A program made the position numbers and the translations under genes. From assembly GCA_020849475.1 (NCBI GenBank), contig JADLGE010000008.1, positions 1-46,347 on the forward strand: DNA of 46,347 nucleotides, given 5' to 3'. Shown here piece after piece: positions 1-8,394 of this stretch (positions are counted from its first letter, which is position 1; each line of letters opens with the position of its first letter). A model generated the notes under the pieces. That model worked only from the letters and a program-made list of their open reading frames with translations. It had not been told where the DNA came from and searched no databases. The DNA comes from Gammaproteobacteria bacterium. Its GTDB lineage: Bacteria; Pseudomonadota; Gammaproteobacteria; Ga0077536.

Positions 1-1816
1 GCAGGCCATCGCGCCCTACAGCTATCTTGGCCATCAAGGCCTCGTGCATGGCTTGAACGGCGGCGATGCGTTTTTCAATCGCATGGGCGCGACGGTCACC
101 GAGAGAACGTTCTGCGGTGAAGGCTCTGCCACCGCATGGCTCATGACCTACGGGGCTAGCGGCGGCCTCGATCCGGAATCCTTCCGGCATTCCGACTACA
201 TCATCATCTGGGCCTGCAACAGCGTCAGCACCAATCTTCATCACTGGCACATCGTCAAGGATGCGCAGAAGGCCGGCGCCAAGGTGGTGGTCATCGATGC
301 CTACAAGTCGCGCACCGCCAAGGAAGCCGACTGGCATCTCGCGCCGCGGCCGGGCAGCGATGGCGCGCTGGCCATGGCGCTCATCCATGTGCTGATTGAA
401 GAAGATTTGATCGATCACGATTACGTGGCGCGCTACACCACGGGCTTTGATGAACTCAGCCTCCGCGCCAAATCGCGCACGCCGGCATGGGCGGCGGACA
501 TCACCGGTATCGCCGCCGACGACATCCGCAAGCTCGCGCGCGAATATGCCGCCGCGCGCGCATCCGCGCTGCGTATCGGCGTGGCGCTGGAGCGCCATCA
601 TGGCGGCGGCCAGACCATACGCGCGGTGTGCTGCCTGCCGTCACTGGTCGGTGCGTGGCGCGAAGTGGGCGGTGGCATCCTCGCGATGCCAGTGTGGGAG
701 CATCCCTATCGCTTCGACGAGATGTGTCGCGCCGACTGGATTCCGCCCGGCACGCGCGTCATCAGCAATCTCAAGATTGGCCGCCATCTGTTGAGTGAGA
801 TGCCGATGGACCCGCCCATCCTGTCGATGATGTGCTGGAACACCAATCCCGTCACCCAGGCGCCGGAGTGCGACAAAATAGTCGCGGGTCTCATGCGCGA
901 AGACTTGTTCCTGGTGGTGGCCGATCATTTTCTGACGGACACCGCGCGCTATGCCGACATAGTCTTGCCGGCGGCGATGGGCGCCGAGATGGAAGACATC
1001 ATCCTGTCGTGGGGCCACAACTATCTCACCTACAACGAGAAGTGCGTGGAGCCGCCGGGCGAGTGTCTGTCCAACGCCGAGATCTTTCGCCAATTGGCCA
1101 GGCGCATGGGCTACACCGAGCCGCGCCTGCACTGGTCCGACAGCGAATGCCTCGAACATTTCATTGCCTGGGATGCGCCGGCCTGCGCCGGCATCACGCT
1201 CGAGCGTCTGCGCCGTGAAGGTTTCGCGCGGCTCGCGCTCGGCGCCGTCGATGAGCGCGCCCCCCATCGGGAAGGGAATTTCCCGACGCCGTCCGGCAAG
1301 TGCGAGTTCAAGTCCAGCATCGCGGTGCACGGCAATTTCGTCGCGCCGCCATTTCGCCAGATGTATGAAGCGATGCAGGGCGGTGAGCCGGTCGATGACC
1401 TGCCGGACTACGTGCCGTCGCGGGAATCGCCCCATAGCAATCCGACGCTCGCGGCGCGCTATCCGCTCAACATCGTTTCGCCCAAGAGCCATGGCTTTCT
1501 GAATTCCTGCTACGGCAACATCGAAAACAAGCAGAAGGGTCAGGGCGAACAGTTCGTCCTGATCAACGCCGCCGACGCCGCGCCGCGCGCGATTGCCGAG
1601 GGCGACGTGGTGCGGGTGTTCAACGATCGCGGCGGCTTTGAAGGCCGCGCCCAGGTGTGCGACGACGTCAATCCCGGTGTGGTGGTGGCGACGCTCGGCT
1701 ACTGGCGGCAGTTGAACCGCGGCACTGTCAATATCGTGAGTTCGGCCGAGTTCGCCAATCTTGGCCACGCGCCGAGTTTTTCCGACAACCTGGTCGAAGT
1801 CGCGAAAGTGGGCTGA
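1..1816 (+). CDS. Molybdopterin oxidoreductase (DMSO reductase/formate dehydrogenase family), 3' part
   Basis: The reading frame is open from the first bases of the window, so the gene starts upstream; the GTG at 44 lies inside conserved sequence and is not the start. About 605 codons are visible. The segment GLNGGDAFFNR followed by TERTFCGEGSATAW is typical of the catalytic subunit of the family that binds bis-MGD molybdenum; the Cys in FCGEGS sits where the Sec/Cys/Ser metal ligand is expected. The middle contains IWACNSVSTNLHHW and a nucleotide-binding stretch KVVVIDAYKSRTAKEADWHL. The last 110 or so residues (from NIVSPKSHGFLNS) form the molydopterin dinucleotide-binding beta-barrel domain. 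The N-terminal iron-sulfur region is outside the window. Substrate cannot be told from sequence: formate-dehydrogenase-like or other oxidoreductases of this family are possible. A hairpin follows the stop. Confidence 0.9.
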   Translation, partial: QAIAPYSYLGHQGLVHGLNGGDAFFNRMGATVTERTFCGEGSATAWLMTYGASGGLDPESFRHSDYIIIWACNSVSTNLHHWHIVKDAQKAGAKVVVIDAYKSRTAKEADWHLAPRPGSDGALAMALIHVLIEEDLIDHDYVARYTTGFDELSLRAKSRTPAWAADITGIAADDIRKLAREYAAARASALRIGVALERHHGGGQTIRAVCCLPSLVGAWREVGGGILAMPVWEHPYRFDEMCRADWIPPGTRVISNLKIGRHLLSEMPMDPPILSMMCWNTNPVTQAPECDKIVAGLMREDLFLVVADHFLTDTARYADIVLPAAMGAEMEDIILSWGHNYLTYNEKCVEPPGECLSNAEIFRQLARRMGYTEPRLHWSDSECLEHFIAWDAPACAGITLERLRREGFARLALGAVDERAPHREGNFPTPSGKCEFKSSIAVHGNFVAPPFRQMYEAMQGGEPVDDLPDYVPSRESPHSNPTLAARYPLNIVSPKSHGFLNSCYGNIENKQKGQGEQFVLINAADAAPRAIAEGDVVRVFNDRGGFEGRAQVCDDVNPGVVVATLGYWRQLNRGTVNIVSSAEFANLGHAPSFSDNLVEVAKVG

Positions 1817-1830
1817 GACCCTGCCGTGAT

Positions 1831-1853
1831 GGCCGCCGCCACCGGCGGCGGCC
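1831..1853 (+). terminator. Terminator-like hairpin after the molybdopterin gene
   Basis: A perfect 10-bp GC stem (GGCCGCCGCC at 1831-1840 pairing with 1844-1853) closes a 3-nt loop, 14 bp after the stop codon. A T-rich stretch (TTCTTTTT) only comes about 24 nt later, so it is not a textbook intrinsic terminator, but the position between two gene units fits. Confidence 0.5.
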
Positions 1854-1968
1854 GCACCGGCACCCGGGCGTGGAATTCTTTTTGACGTCGGCCATCGCTT
1901 AACATGGCCGGCAATGGTGGCGGCCCACGGCGCCGCCCTTCATCTCAATCCAATCCAGGAGTCTCACC

Positions 1969-3210
1969 ATGAGCCACGCATACATCATCGACGCCTGCCG
2001 CACCCCGCGCGGCATCGGCAAGATAGGCAAGGGCAAACTCGCCCATCTGCATCCGCAGCACCTTGCCGCCACGGTCTTGAAAGCGCTGGCCGAGCGCAAC
2101 TCGCTGGATACCGCCGAAGTCGATGACATCATCTGGGGCACCAGCACCCAGGTCGGCGCGCAGGGCGCGGACCTCGGCCGCATGGCGGCGCTCGATGCCG
2201 GTTTTGACATCCGCGCCTCGGGCATGACGCTCGACCGCTTCTGCGGCTCCGGCATCACCACCGTCAATCTCGCCGCCGCGCAGATCATGTCGGGCATGGA
2301 AGACCTGGTCATCGCTGGTGGCACCGAGATGATGAGCTACACCGCTTCGATTGCCGACCCCAAGACGCCGCCGATGATGGACCGCGGCAACCTGCACCTG
2401 CGTAAACTGCATCCGCAATCCCAGCAGGGCGTGTGCGCCGATTTCGTCGCCGCCCTCGAAGGCATCGATCGCCGCGCCGTCGATGAACTGGCCTTGATGT
2501 CGCAGCAGCGCGCCGGCGTGGCCTTGAAGGAAGGCCGTTTCGCGCGTTCGGTGGTGCCGGTCTACAACCTCGACGGCACGCTGGCGCTTGATCGCGATGA
2601 ATTCGCGCGCCCCGACACCACCATGGAAACCCTCGCCGGATTGAAGCCGGTGTTCGGTGCGTGGGCGAATCTGGTGGTCGACGAGGCCGGTAACACCTAC
2701 GGCGGTCTGATTCGCCAGAAATATACCGAGCTCGGCGACGTGGAGTGGATTCATCACGCCGGCAATTCCTCCGGCGTGGTCGACGGCGCCGGTGCGCTGC
2801 TGCTGGCGTCCGAAGCCTATGTGAAGAAGCACAACTTGAAGCCGCGCGCGCGGGTGGTGGCCACCGCCAACATGGGCGACTGCCCGACCCTCATGCTCAA
2901 TGCGCCGGTGCCGGCAGCGAAGAAAGTGCTGCAGAAAGCCGGCCTCACCATCGCCGACATCGACCTGTTCGAAGTCAACGAAGCGTTCGCCGTCGTCACC
3001 GAGAAATTCATCCGTGACCTCAAAGTCGATCGCGCCAAGGTCAACGTCAATGGCGGCGCCATCGCGCTCGGCCATCCCATCGGCGCGACGGGCTCGATTC
3101 TGATCGGCACGCTGCTCGATGAACTCGAGCGCCAGGGCAAGAAGCGCGGCCTGACGACCATGTGCGCAGCGGGCGGCATGGCGCCGGCCATCATCATCGA
3201 GACGGTGTAG
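1969..3210 (+). CDS. Thiolase (acetyl-CoA C-acyltransferase family)
   Basis: 413 residues, the usual thiolase length. It catalyses thiolytic cleavage of 3-ketoacyl-CoA or the reverse condensation. All catalytic signatures are visible: the acyl-accepting Cys92 in LDRFCGSGITTVN, the GGAIALGHPIGATG loop with His369, and the C-terminal CAAGGM with Cys399. The ATG at 1969 has AGGAG about 9 nt upstream. It is followed after 17 bp by a short-chain dehydrogenase, and the two probably form an operon working on acyl-CoA or hydroxyacyl intermediates. The degradative (FadA/FadI-like) or biosynthetic type cannot be decided; the plain N-terminus MSHAYIIDACRTPRG resembles acetyl-CoA acetyltransferases of lipid and steroid catabolism gene sets. 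Confidence 0.93.
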   Translation: MSHAYIIDACRTPRGIGKIGKGKLAHLHPQHLAATVLKALAERNSLDTAEVDDIIWGTSTQVGAQGADLGRMAALDAGFDIRASGMTLDRFCGSGITTVNLAAAQIMSGMEDLVIAGGTEMMSYTASIADPKTPPMMDRGNLHLRKLHPQSQQGVCADFVAALEGIDRRAVDELALMSQQRAGVALKEGRFARSVVPVYNLDGTLALDRDEFARPDTTMETLAGLKPVFGAWANLVVDEAGNTYGGLIRQKYTELGDVEWIHHAGNSSGVVDGAGALLLASEAYVKKHNLKPRARVVATANMGDCPTLMLNAPVPAAKKVLQKAGLTIADIDLFEVNEAFAVVTEKFIRDLKVDRAKVNVNGGAIALGHPIGATGSILIGTLLDELERQGKKRGLTTMCAAGGMAPAIIIETV

Positions 3211-3227
3211 GGCGACAGGGACCGGAC

Positions 3228-3965
3228 ATGGGCATGCTGAGCGGCAAGGTCGCCATCATCACCGGCGCCGCCAGCGGCCAGGGCGCTGCTGAAGCGCGCC
3301 TGTTCGCGGCCGAAGGCGCGCGGGTCATGGTCGCCGACATCGACCCGCGCGGTCAGGCGGTGGCCGACGACATCGGCGCGTCCCAGGCGCGTTTCCTGAA
3401 ACTCGATGTCGCTGACGCCACCAACTGGTCACAGGTGGTGGCGGGCACGCTCGCAGCGTTCGAGCGCGTCGACATCCTGGTCAACAATGCCGCCATCTAT
3501 GGCCGCGCCAGCCTGCAGCACACCGAAGCGGAAGTCTTCGAGCGCGTCATGCGCGTCAACTGCACCGGCGTGTTCCTCGGCATGCAGGCCGTCATCCCGG
3601 CCATGCGCGAGGCGGGTGGCGGCTCCATCATCAACATCTCGTCACTGGCCGGCCTGCGCGGCACCAAGAGCATGTTCGCCTATTCCACTTCCAAGTGGGC
3701 GGTGCGCGGCATGAGCAAGAATGCCGCGATGGATCTCGCCGGCTACGGTATCCGCGTCAATTCCGTGCATCCCGGCGTCATCGAAACGCCGATGATGACC
3801 GACGACAACCCGCCGCACGTAATTGAAGCGATGTGCAAGGTCATCCCCATGAAGCGCGTCGGCCAGCCGCTGGAAGTAGCGCAACTGGTGATGTTCCTCG
3901 CCTCGGACGCGGCGTCCTATGTGACTGGCAGTGAGTTCTCGGTGGATGGCGGTGGCACGTTGTAG
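3228..3965 (+). CDS. Short-chain dehydrogenase/reductase (SDR)
   Basis: 245 residues from the ATG at 3228, chosen because the Rossmann strand begins directly after it; the frame is open further upstream into the thiolase gene. Classical SDR motifs: TGAASGQG (residues 12-19) for NAD(P) binding, DIDP after beta-2 (suggesting NAD preference), NNAA (86-89), catalytic Ser138/139, Tyr152 and Lys156 in YSTSK, and PGVIETPM. The C-terminal VTGSEFSVDGGGTL is the usual SDR ending. It is similar in build to 3-alpha/20-beta-hydroxysteroid dehydrogenases and 3-ketoacyl reductases; substrate unknown. Its stop codon TAG lies at the left edge of a REP palindrome pair. Probable operon with the preceding thiolase. 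Confidence 0.92.
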   Translation: MGMLSGKVAIITGAASGQGAAEARLFAAEGARVMVADIDPRGQAVADDIGASQARFLKLDVADATNWSQVVAGTLAAFERVDILVNNAAIYGRASLQHTEAEVFERVMRVNCTGVFLGMQAVIPAMREAGGGSIINISSLAGLRGTKSMFAYSTSKWAVRGMSKNAAMDLAGYGIRVNSVHPGVIETPMMTDDNPPHVIEAMCKVIPMKRVGQPLEVAQLVMFLASDAASYVTGSEFSVDGGGTL

Positions 3966-4031
3966 GTGCGAATTCATTCGCACATTCGTATCGGTGGCGC
4001 GCCTTCAATGTGCGAATGAATTCGCACCTAC
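3962..4031. repeat. REP/BIME element: two inverted palindromes, copy A
   Basis: A 25-bp sequence starting GTAGGTGCGAATTCATTCG (3962-3986) is repeated as a perfect inverted copy at 4007-4031, with a 20-bp centre between. Each arm contains its own small palindrome, GTGCGAA-ttca-TTCGCAC. This is the architecture of a bacterial interspersed mosaic element built from REP units, which RAYT-type transposases mobilise. It sits between the convergent SDR and acr3 genes and can fold into a long stem, so it may also end transcription from both sides. Related copies are at 16294-16313 and 37091-37173. Confidence 0.85.
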
Positions 4032-4039
4032 CCTGATCA

Positions 4040-5104
4040 TCAGCGGCTTGGCATGCCACCTTCGTACCAGCCGCGGCTGGCGTTGACTATCTTCACCACC
4101 GACAGCATCACCGGCACTTCAATCAACACCCCGACCACGGTGGCGAGCGCCGCGCCGGATTCGAAGCCGAACAGGCTGATGGCGGCGGCGACGGCCAACT
4201 CAAAGAAATTACTCGCGCCGATCAAGGCCGACGGCCCGGCCACGCAATGGGCCACGCCGCAGCGACGGTTCAGCCAGTAAGCGAGCCCGGCGTTGAAATA
4301 GACCTGGATGGTGATGGGCACCGCCAGCATGGCGATCACCAGCGGCTGCTTCAGAATCGCTTCACCCTGAAACGCGAACAGCAGCACCAGGGTCGCGAGC
4401 AACGCGCAAATGGAAAACGGCCCGAGTCGCGCCAGTGTGGCGTCGAGCGCGGCCTGCCCGCGCTTCATGAGAATGCCACGCCAAAGCTGCGCGAGACCCA
4501 CCGGCACCACGATGTAGAGCACGACCGAGGTCAGCAAGGTGTCCCACGGCACGATGATCGACGACAGCCCCAACAGCAGCGCGACGATCGGCGCGAACGC
4601 GAACACCATGATGGCGTCGTTGAGCGCCACCTGCGAGAGCGTGAAATAAGGCTCGCCGCGCGTGAGCTGACTCCATACGAACACCATCGCCGTGCAGGGC
4701 GCCGCCGCCAGCAGAATCAGGCCGGCGATGTAGCTGTCGATCTGATCTGCCGGCAGGTGGGGCGCGAACACATGGCGGATGAACACATAGCCGAGCAGCG
4801 CCATCGAAAACGGTTTCACCGCCCAGTTGATGAACAAGGTCACGCCGATGCCGCGCCAATGCTTTTTCACTTCGTGCAGCGCGCCGAAGTCGATGCGCAG
4901 CAGCATCGGAATGATCATCACCCAGATCAGCACGCCGACCGGCAGATTGACCTTCGCCACCTCCATTGCGCCGAGCGTACGGAATACGCCGGGCATGGTC
5001 TGGCCAAGCGCAATGCCGAGCACGATGCACAGGAACACCCATACAGTCAGCCAGCGTTCGAAGAAGCCGATGTGGGGGGCAGTGTCGGTACCGGTCGTGC
5101 TCAT
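4040..5104 (-). CDS. acr3: Arsenite efflux permease of the Acr3 family
   Basis: 354 residues, about ten hydrophobic membrane segments, matching Acr3/bile-acid-sodium-symporter-fold exporters that extrude arsenite from the cytoplasm. Family landmarks are visible: NLPVGVLIWVMIIPML, the TM4 motif AAPCTAMVFVWS carrying the essential cysteine (Cys137 here), QVALNDAIMVFAFAP, GASNFFELAVAAAI and GVLIEVPVML with the conserved membrane glutamate (Glu329). The start ATG overlaps the arsC stop by 4 nt (ATGA), which implies translational coupling. ArsA genes nearby suggest that it can work as an ATP-driven pump as well as by membrane potential. Transcribed away from arsR, so it is probably controlled from the shared intergenic region. 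Confidence 0.95.
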   Translation of the reverse strand: MSTTGTDTAPHIGFFERWLTVWVFLCIVLGIALGQTMPGVFRTLGAMEVAKVNLPVGVLIWVMIIPMLLRIDFGALHEVKKHWRGIGVTLFINWAVKPFSMALLGYVFIRHVFAPHLPADQIDSYIAGLILLAAAPCTAMVFVWSQLTRGEPYFTLSQVALNDAIMVFAFAPIVALLLGLSSIIVPWDTLLTSVVLYIVVPVGLAQLWRGILMKRGQAALDATLARLGPFSICALLATLVLLFAFQGEAILKQPLVIAMLAVPITIQVYFNAGLAYWLNRRCGVAHCVAGPSALIGASNFFELAVAAAISLFGFESGAALATVVGVLIEVPVMLSVVKIVNASRGWYEGGMPSR

Positions 5105-5622
5105 GGAGTGGTCGTTCCGATTTTGTCGAGGTGGTGTTTGAGGGCGAGTGAATCGATCGATTCGAGCGGCAGGCTCAGAAACAGGTCGATACGGCGCTTG
5201 AGTTTCAGCATGGCCTGTTCAAAGGCGCGTCGTTGGGCTGCGTCGTTGCCACGTTCGGCGGCAGGATCTTCTATGCCCCAGTGGGCGGTCATGGGCTGGC
5301 CTGGCCAGGTGGGGCAGGCTTCGCCGGCGGCGGCGTCACAGACCGTGAACACGAAATCCATGAGCGGCGCGCCGGGCTGCGCGAATTCGTCCCAACGCTT
5401 GCTGCGTGGCGGCGACTCTGGTGGACCGAGGACCGCCAACACCTCCAGCGCCCGCGGGTGCACCTGGCCGGTGGGGAAGCTGCCGGCGGACCAGGCGCGG
5501 AAGCGCCCCCGCCCGAGATGGTTCATCAGGGCTTCGGCGATGATCGAGCGCGCCGAATTGCCGGTGCACAGGAACAGCACGTTGTAGACACGCGCGCGTG
5601 TCGCGTTCGAATCATCACTCAC
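5101..5622 (-). CDS. arsC: Arsenate reductase, low-molecular-weight phosphatase type
   Basis: Reduces arsenate to arsenite in the cytoplasm. The protein opens with VLFLCTGNSARS, the CX5R phosphate/arsenate loop (Cys19 to Arg25) of the thioredoxin- or mycothiol-linked LMW-PTPase class. Further conserved parts are AGSFPTGQVHPRALEVL, the FTVCDAAAGEACPTWPG segment with Cys95 and Cys102 as likely resolving cysteines, and HWGIEDPA. I chose the GTG at 5622 (173 residues): it has GAGGA 8 nt upstream, while the longer frame up to 5697 adds 25 residues without family character. It overlaps acr3 by 4 nt. The length is typical of this class. Confidence 0.92.
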   Translation of the reverse strand: MSDDSNATRARVYNVLFLCTGNSARSIIAEALMNHLGRGRFRAWSAGSFPTGQVHPRALEVLAVLGPPESPPRSKRWDEFAQPGAPLMDFVFTVCDAAAGEACPTWPGQPMTAHWGIEDPAAERGNDAAQRRAFEQAMLKLKRRIDLFLSLPLESIDSLALKHHLDKIGTTTP

Positions 5623-5745
5623 GAAGACATCCTCGATTGCTGGGCAACACGGTCTGCATCGAACCTGGCGCGGCAGGTTAGCAGCCGCGCATGACAAACG
5701 GGCGGCGAGCCCGCTGGCCAGTCGACGCGATTATGGAAACATTAC

Positions 5746-5773
5746 TTGATCATTTCAACTATCGTTGTATAGT
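5746..5773 (+). promoter_or_regulatory. arsR promoter with overlapping inverted-repeat operator
   Basis: TTGATC (5746-5751) and TATAGT (5768-5773) form a -35/-10 pair with a 16-bp spacer. An inverted repeat ACTAT (5758-5762), N6, ATAGT (5769-5773) covers the -10, as expected for autorepression by the ArsR encoded 6 bp further on. The -10 ends only 6 nt before the arsR ATG, so the predicted transcript would be leaderless or nearly so. The site lies in the arsC/arsR divergent region and could serve both directions. Confidence 0.6.
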
Positions 5774-5779
5774 CATCTC

Positions 5780-6154
5780 ATGGAGAAAGACACCGCCACC
5801 AAGATTTTCGAAGCGCTGTCCTCGGGCGTGCGCCTCGACGTGTTCCGCCTGCTGGTGCGCATGGCCAACGAGGGCATGGTCGCCGGCGAGATCGCCACCA
5901 CCCTCGACATCCCGCCCACCAATCTTTCCTTTCACCTGAAAGCGATGACCCACACGGGTCTTCTGACGGTTACTTCGGAAGGGCGCTTTCAGCGCTACCG
6001 CGCCAACATGCCGGTGATGATGGACATCATCGCCTACCTCACCGACGAGTGTTGCAGCGGGCGGCCTGAGCAGTGCGCGCCCGCGGGCGCCTTCAAGGTT
6101 TGTTGTGACACACCCGCAGCGGCCACGTCGCGCAAGACGCGGCGCGCGCGCTGA
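5780..6154 (+). CDS. arsR: ArsR-family arsenite-responsive repressor
   Basis: 124 residues from the ATG at 5780. A winged-helix DNA-binding domain occupies residues 5-75 (IFEALSSGVRLDVFRLL, IATTLDIPPTNLSFHLKAM, then the wing VTSEGRFQRYRA). The E. coli-type CVC sensor in helix 3 is absent. Instead there is a C-terminal cluster Cys91-Cys92 and Cys99 (DECCSGRPEQC), close in spacing to the triad of the Acidithiobacillus-type ArsR, plus another pair Cys108-Cys109. Arsenite binding at these cysteines should release the operator. It leads the plus-strand series arsR-arsD-arsA-fusion. No good Shine-Dalgarno sequence precedes the ATG, consistent with a leaderless message. Confidence 0.93.
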   Translation: MEKDTATKIFEALSSGVRLDVFRLLVRMANEGMVAGEIATTLDIPPTNLSFHLKAMTHTGLLTVTSEGRFQRYRANMPVMMDIIAYLTDECCSGRPEQCAPAGAFKVCCDTPAAATSRKTRRAR

Positions 6155-6210
6155 CCAGCGCAGCGAGTCCGGCCTCACTCCCACCCACATTCATTGAGCA
6201 GACGAGCAAC

Positions 6211-6564
6211 ATGAGAACCATACAAATCTATGACCCGGCCCTGTGTTGCAGCACCGGTGTATGCGGCGTGGACGTGGACCAGGCGCTGGTCAGCTTCTCC
6301 GCCGATTTCGACTGGGCGCGCGCCGAAGGTGCGTTGATTGAACGCTTCAATCTCGCCCAGCAGCCCATGGCCTTTGTCGACAATGCGCGCGTGCGCAGCT
6401 TCCTTGAAGAAGGTGGCGCCGAAGGTTTGCCTCTGGTGTTGGTGGATGGCGAGGTGGCCATGAGCGGGCGCTATCCGACCCGCGGCGAACTCGCGGACTG
6501 GTCCGGCATCATCGAGACGCCGCGCGACAGCGTCGCGCCGGCCGTCGGCAAAGCCTGCTGTTGA
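6211..6564 (+). CDS. arsD: ArsD arsenite metallochaperone
   Basis: 117 residues with a thioredoxin-like fold. ArsD delivers As(III) or Sb(III) to ArsA and is a weak co-repressor in some systems. The essential chaperone cysteines are at exactly the canonical positions 12, 13 and 18 (DPALCCSTGVC). The core QQPMAFVDNARVRSFLEEGGAEGLPLVLVDG, then GRYPTRGEL, is typical of the family. The protein ends in a vicinal pair KACC, like several ArsD proteins. It lies 56 bp after arsR and 16 bp before arsA, so it is almost certainly co-transcribed with both. Confidence 0.96.
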   Translation: MRTIQIYDPALCCSTGVCGVDVDQALVSFSADFDWARAEGALIERFNLAQQPMAFVDNARVRSFLEEGGAEGLPLVLVDGEVAMSGRYPTRGELADWSGIIETPRDSVAPAVGKACC

Positions 6565-6580
6565 GCGGGCGGAGCGCCGT

Positions 6581-8341
6581 ATGAAACTCCTGGAGGCGCC
6601 GCCACGCTTTGTGTTTTTCACCGGCAAGGGCGGCGTCGGCAAGACTTCTCTCGCCTGCGCCACGGCCATCGCGCTGGCGGACGCAGGCCTGCGGGTGCTG
6701 CTGGTGAGCACCGATCCCGCCTCCAATGTCGGCCAGGTGTTCGACATGGCGATAGGCAATCGCATCACCCGAGTCGCGACCGTTGCCAACTTGTCGGCAA
6801 TGGAAATCGATCCGCAGGCCGCCGCGCAGGCCTATCGCGAGCGCATCGTCGGGCCGGTGCGCGGACTGTTGCCGGCGGCGGTGGTGAGTGGCATCGAAGA
6901 ACAACTGTCAGGCGCCTGCACCACCGAGGTCGCGGCCTTCGATGAATTCACCGCGCTGCTCACCGATGATGCGCTGACCGCCGATTATGACCATGTAATC
7001 TTCGACACCGCGCCTACCGGCCACACCATTCGTCTGCTGCAATTGCCGGGCGCCTGGAGCGGCTTTCTGGAAGCCGGGAAGGGTGACGCCTCCTGCCTCG
7101 GGCCACTGGCCGGTCTCGACAAGCACAAGTCTCAGTACAAGGCCGCGCTCGCGGCGCTGGGTGACACCACGCGCACGCGCCTGGTGCTGGTGGCACGCGC
7201 ACAGGCCGGGGCCTTGCGCGAACTGGCGCGTACTCACGATGAATTGGCGGGCGTCGGACTGTCCCGACAATATCTCGTCATCAATGGCTTGCTGCCGCCT
7301 TCCGCAGCGGCCCATGACGCGTTGGCGCAGGCGATTGTCGAGCGTGAACGCACAGCCCTCGCGTGCATGCCGGCGGTGCTCGCCGAACTACCGCGAGACG
7401 AGTTGCCGCTGCTGCCTTTCGACATGGTTGGCCTGAGTGCGCTGCGCGCGTTGCTGGCGCCCGCACGGTCCTGCGGCGATGAAACCCCAGTCGATGCGCG
7501 CGCGGATTTGTCCGCGTCGCACCTCTCGACATTGATAGACGACATCGCGCGTGACGGCCATGGCCTCGTCATGTTGATGGGCAAGGGTGGCGTGGGCAAG
7601 ACCACCCTGGCCGCGACCATCGCGCTGGAACTCGCGCGCCGCGGCTTGCCGGTGCACCTGTCGACGTCCGACCCTGCCGCGCATCTCGCGCAGACACTGG
7701 ATGGCAGCGCGCCGCAACTGGTCGTCAGTCGCATCGATCCACAGGTCGAGACCGCGCGTTATCGTGACCGGGTGATGCAGGACAAGGGCGCGCAACTCGA
7801 TGCCGCCGGGCGCGCCATGCTGGAAGAAGATCTGCGTTCGCCATGCACCGAGGAAATCGCGGTATTCCAGGCGTTTTCGCGCGTGATTGCCGAAGCGCGC
7901 AGCCGCTTCGTGGTGATGGATACCGCGCCCACCGGCCACACGCTGTTGTTGCTCGATGCGACCGGCGCTTATCACCGCGACGTGGCGCGTCAACAGGGCG
8001 AAGGGCAGGCATCAACCCTGACCCCCATGAGCCAACTGCGCGACCCGGCGCAAACCAAGGTACTGCTGGTGACCCTGGCCGAGACCACGCCGGTGTTGGA
8101 AGCGGCCCATCTGCAGGACGATCTGCGGCGCGCCGGCATAGAACCATGGGCGTGGATCATCAACAACAGTGTCGCAGCAGCGCATCCCACCTCCGCCCTG
8201 CTCAAACGCCGTGCGTTGAACGAAATGATTGCCATCGAACGCGTCGCCAGCATGCATGCGCGACGCTTCGCCGTGGTGCCGATAATGCGTGACGAGCCGG
8301 TCGGCGCCGAGCGTCTGCACACCCTGGCAACGGCGGCCTGA
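6581..8341 (+). CDS. arsA: ArsA arsenite-stimulated ATPase (first copy)
   Basis: 586 residues, a full two-halved ArsA. Each half has a deviant Walker A loop, GKGGVGKTS (residues 15-23) and GKGGVGKTT (334-342). The metalloid-binding residues fall at the same numbers as in the E. coli R773 enzyme: Cys113 (CTTEVAAF), His148 (APTGHT), Cys172 (SCLGP), Cys422 (CTEEIAVF) and His453 (APTGHT). The enzyme receives arsenite from ArsD and drives its export at the membrane; here the partner would be Acr3 rather than ArsB. A GGAG precedes the ATG. A second, separate arsA is at 11219-12988 on the other strand. Confidence 0.96.
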   Translation: MKLLEAPPRFVFFTGKGGVGKTSLACATAIALADAGLRVLLVSTDPASNVGQVFDMAIGNRITRVATVANLSAMEIDPQAAAQAYRERIVGPVRGLLPAAVVSGIEEQLSGACTTEVAAFDEFTALLTDDALTADYDHVIFDTAPTGHTIRLLQLPGAWSGFLEAGKGDASCLGPLAGLDKHKSQYKAALAALGDTTRTRLVLVARAQAGALRELARTHDELAGVGLSRQYLVINGLLPPSAAAHDALAQAIVERERTALACMPAVLAELPRDELPLLPFDMVGLSALRALLAPARSCGDETPVDARADLSASHLSTLIDDIARDGHGLVMLMGKGGVGKTTLAATIALELARRGLPVHLSTSDPAAHLAQTLDGSAPQLVVSRIDPQVETARYRDRVMQDKGAQLDAAGRAMLEEDLRSPCTEEIAVFQAFSRVIAEARSRFVVMDTAPTGHTLLLLDATGAYHRDVARQQGEGQASTLTPMSQLRDPAQTKVLLVTLAETTPVLEAAHLQDDLRRAGIEPWAWIINNSVAAAHPTSALLKRRALNEMIAIERVASMHARRFAVVPIMRDEPVGAERLHTLATAA

Positions 8342-8394
8342 TGCCGTTTATTCGCACTCGGTACTGACCGCATCAATCGCCGTCAAGGAGCGTC

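Noticed and set aside
4247..5587. 446-codon plus-strand open frame opposite acr3 and arsC
   Set aside because: Gln/Arg/His-rich antisense translation of two clear ars genes.
5623..5697. Longer arsC start at 5697
   Set aside because: The added 25 residues are not typical of the family and would reach towards the arsR operator region; the GTG at 5622 has a good ribosome site.
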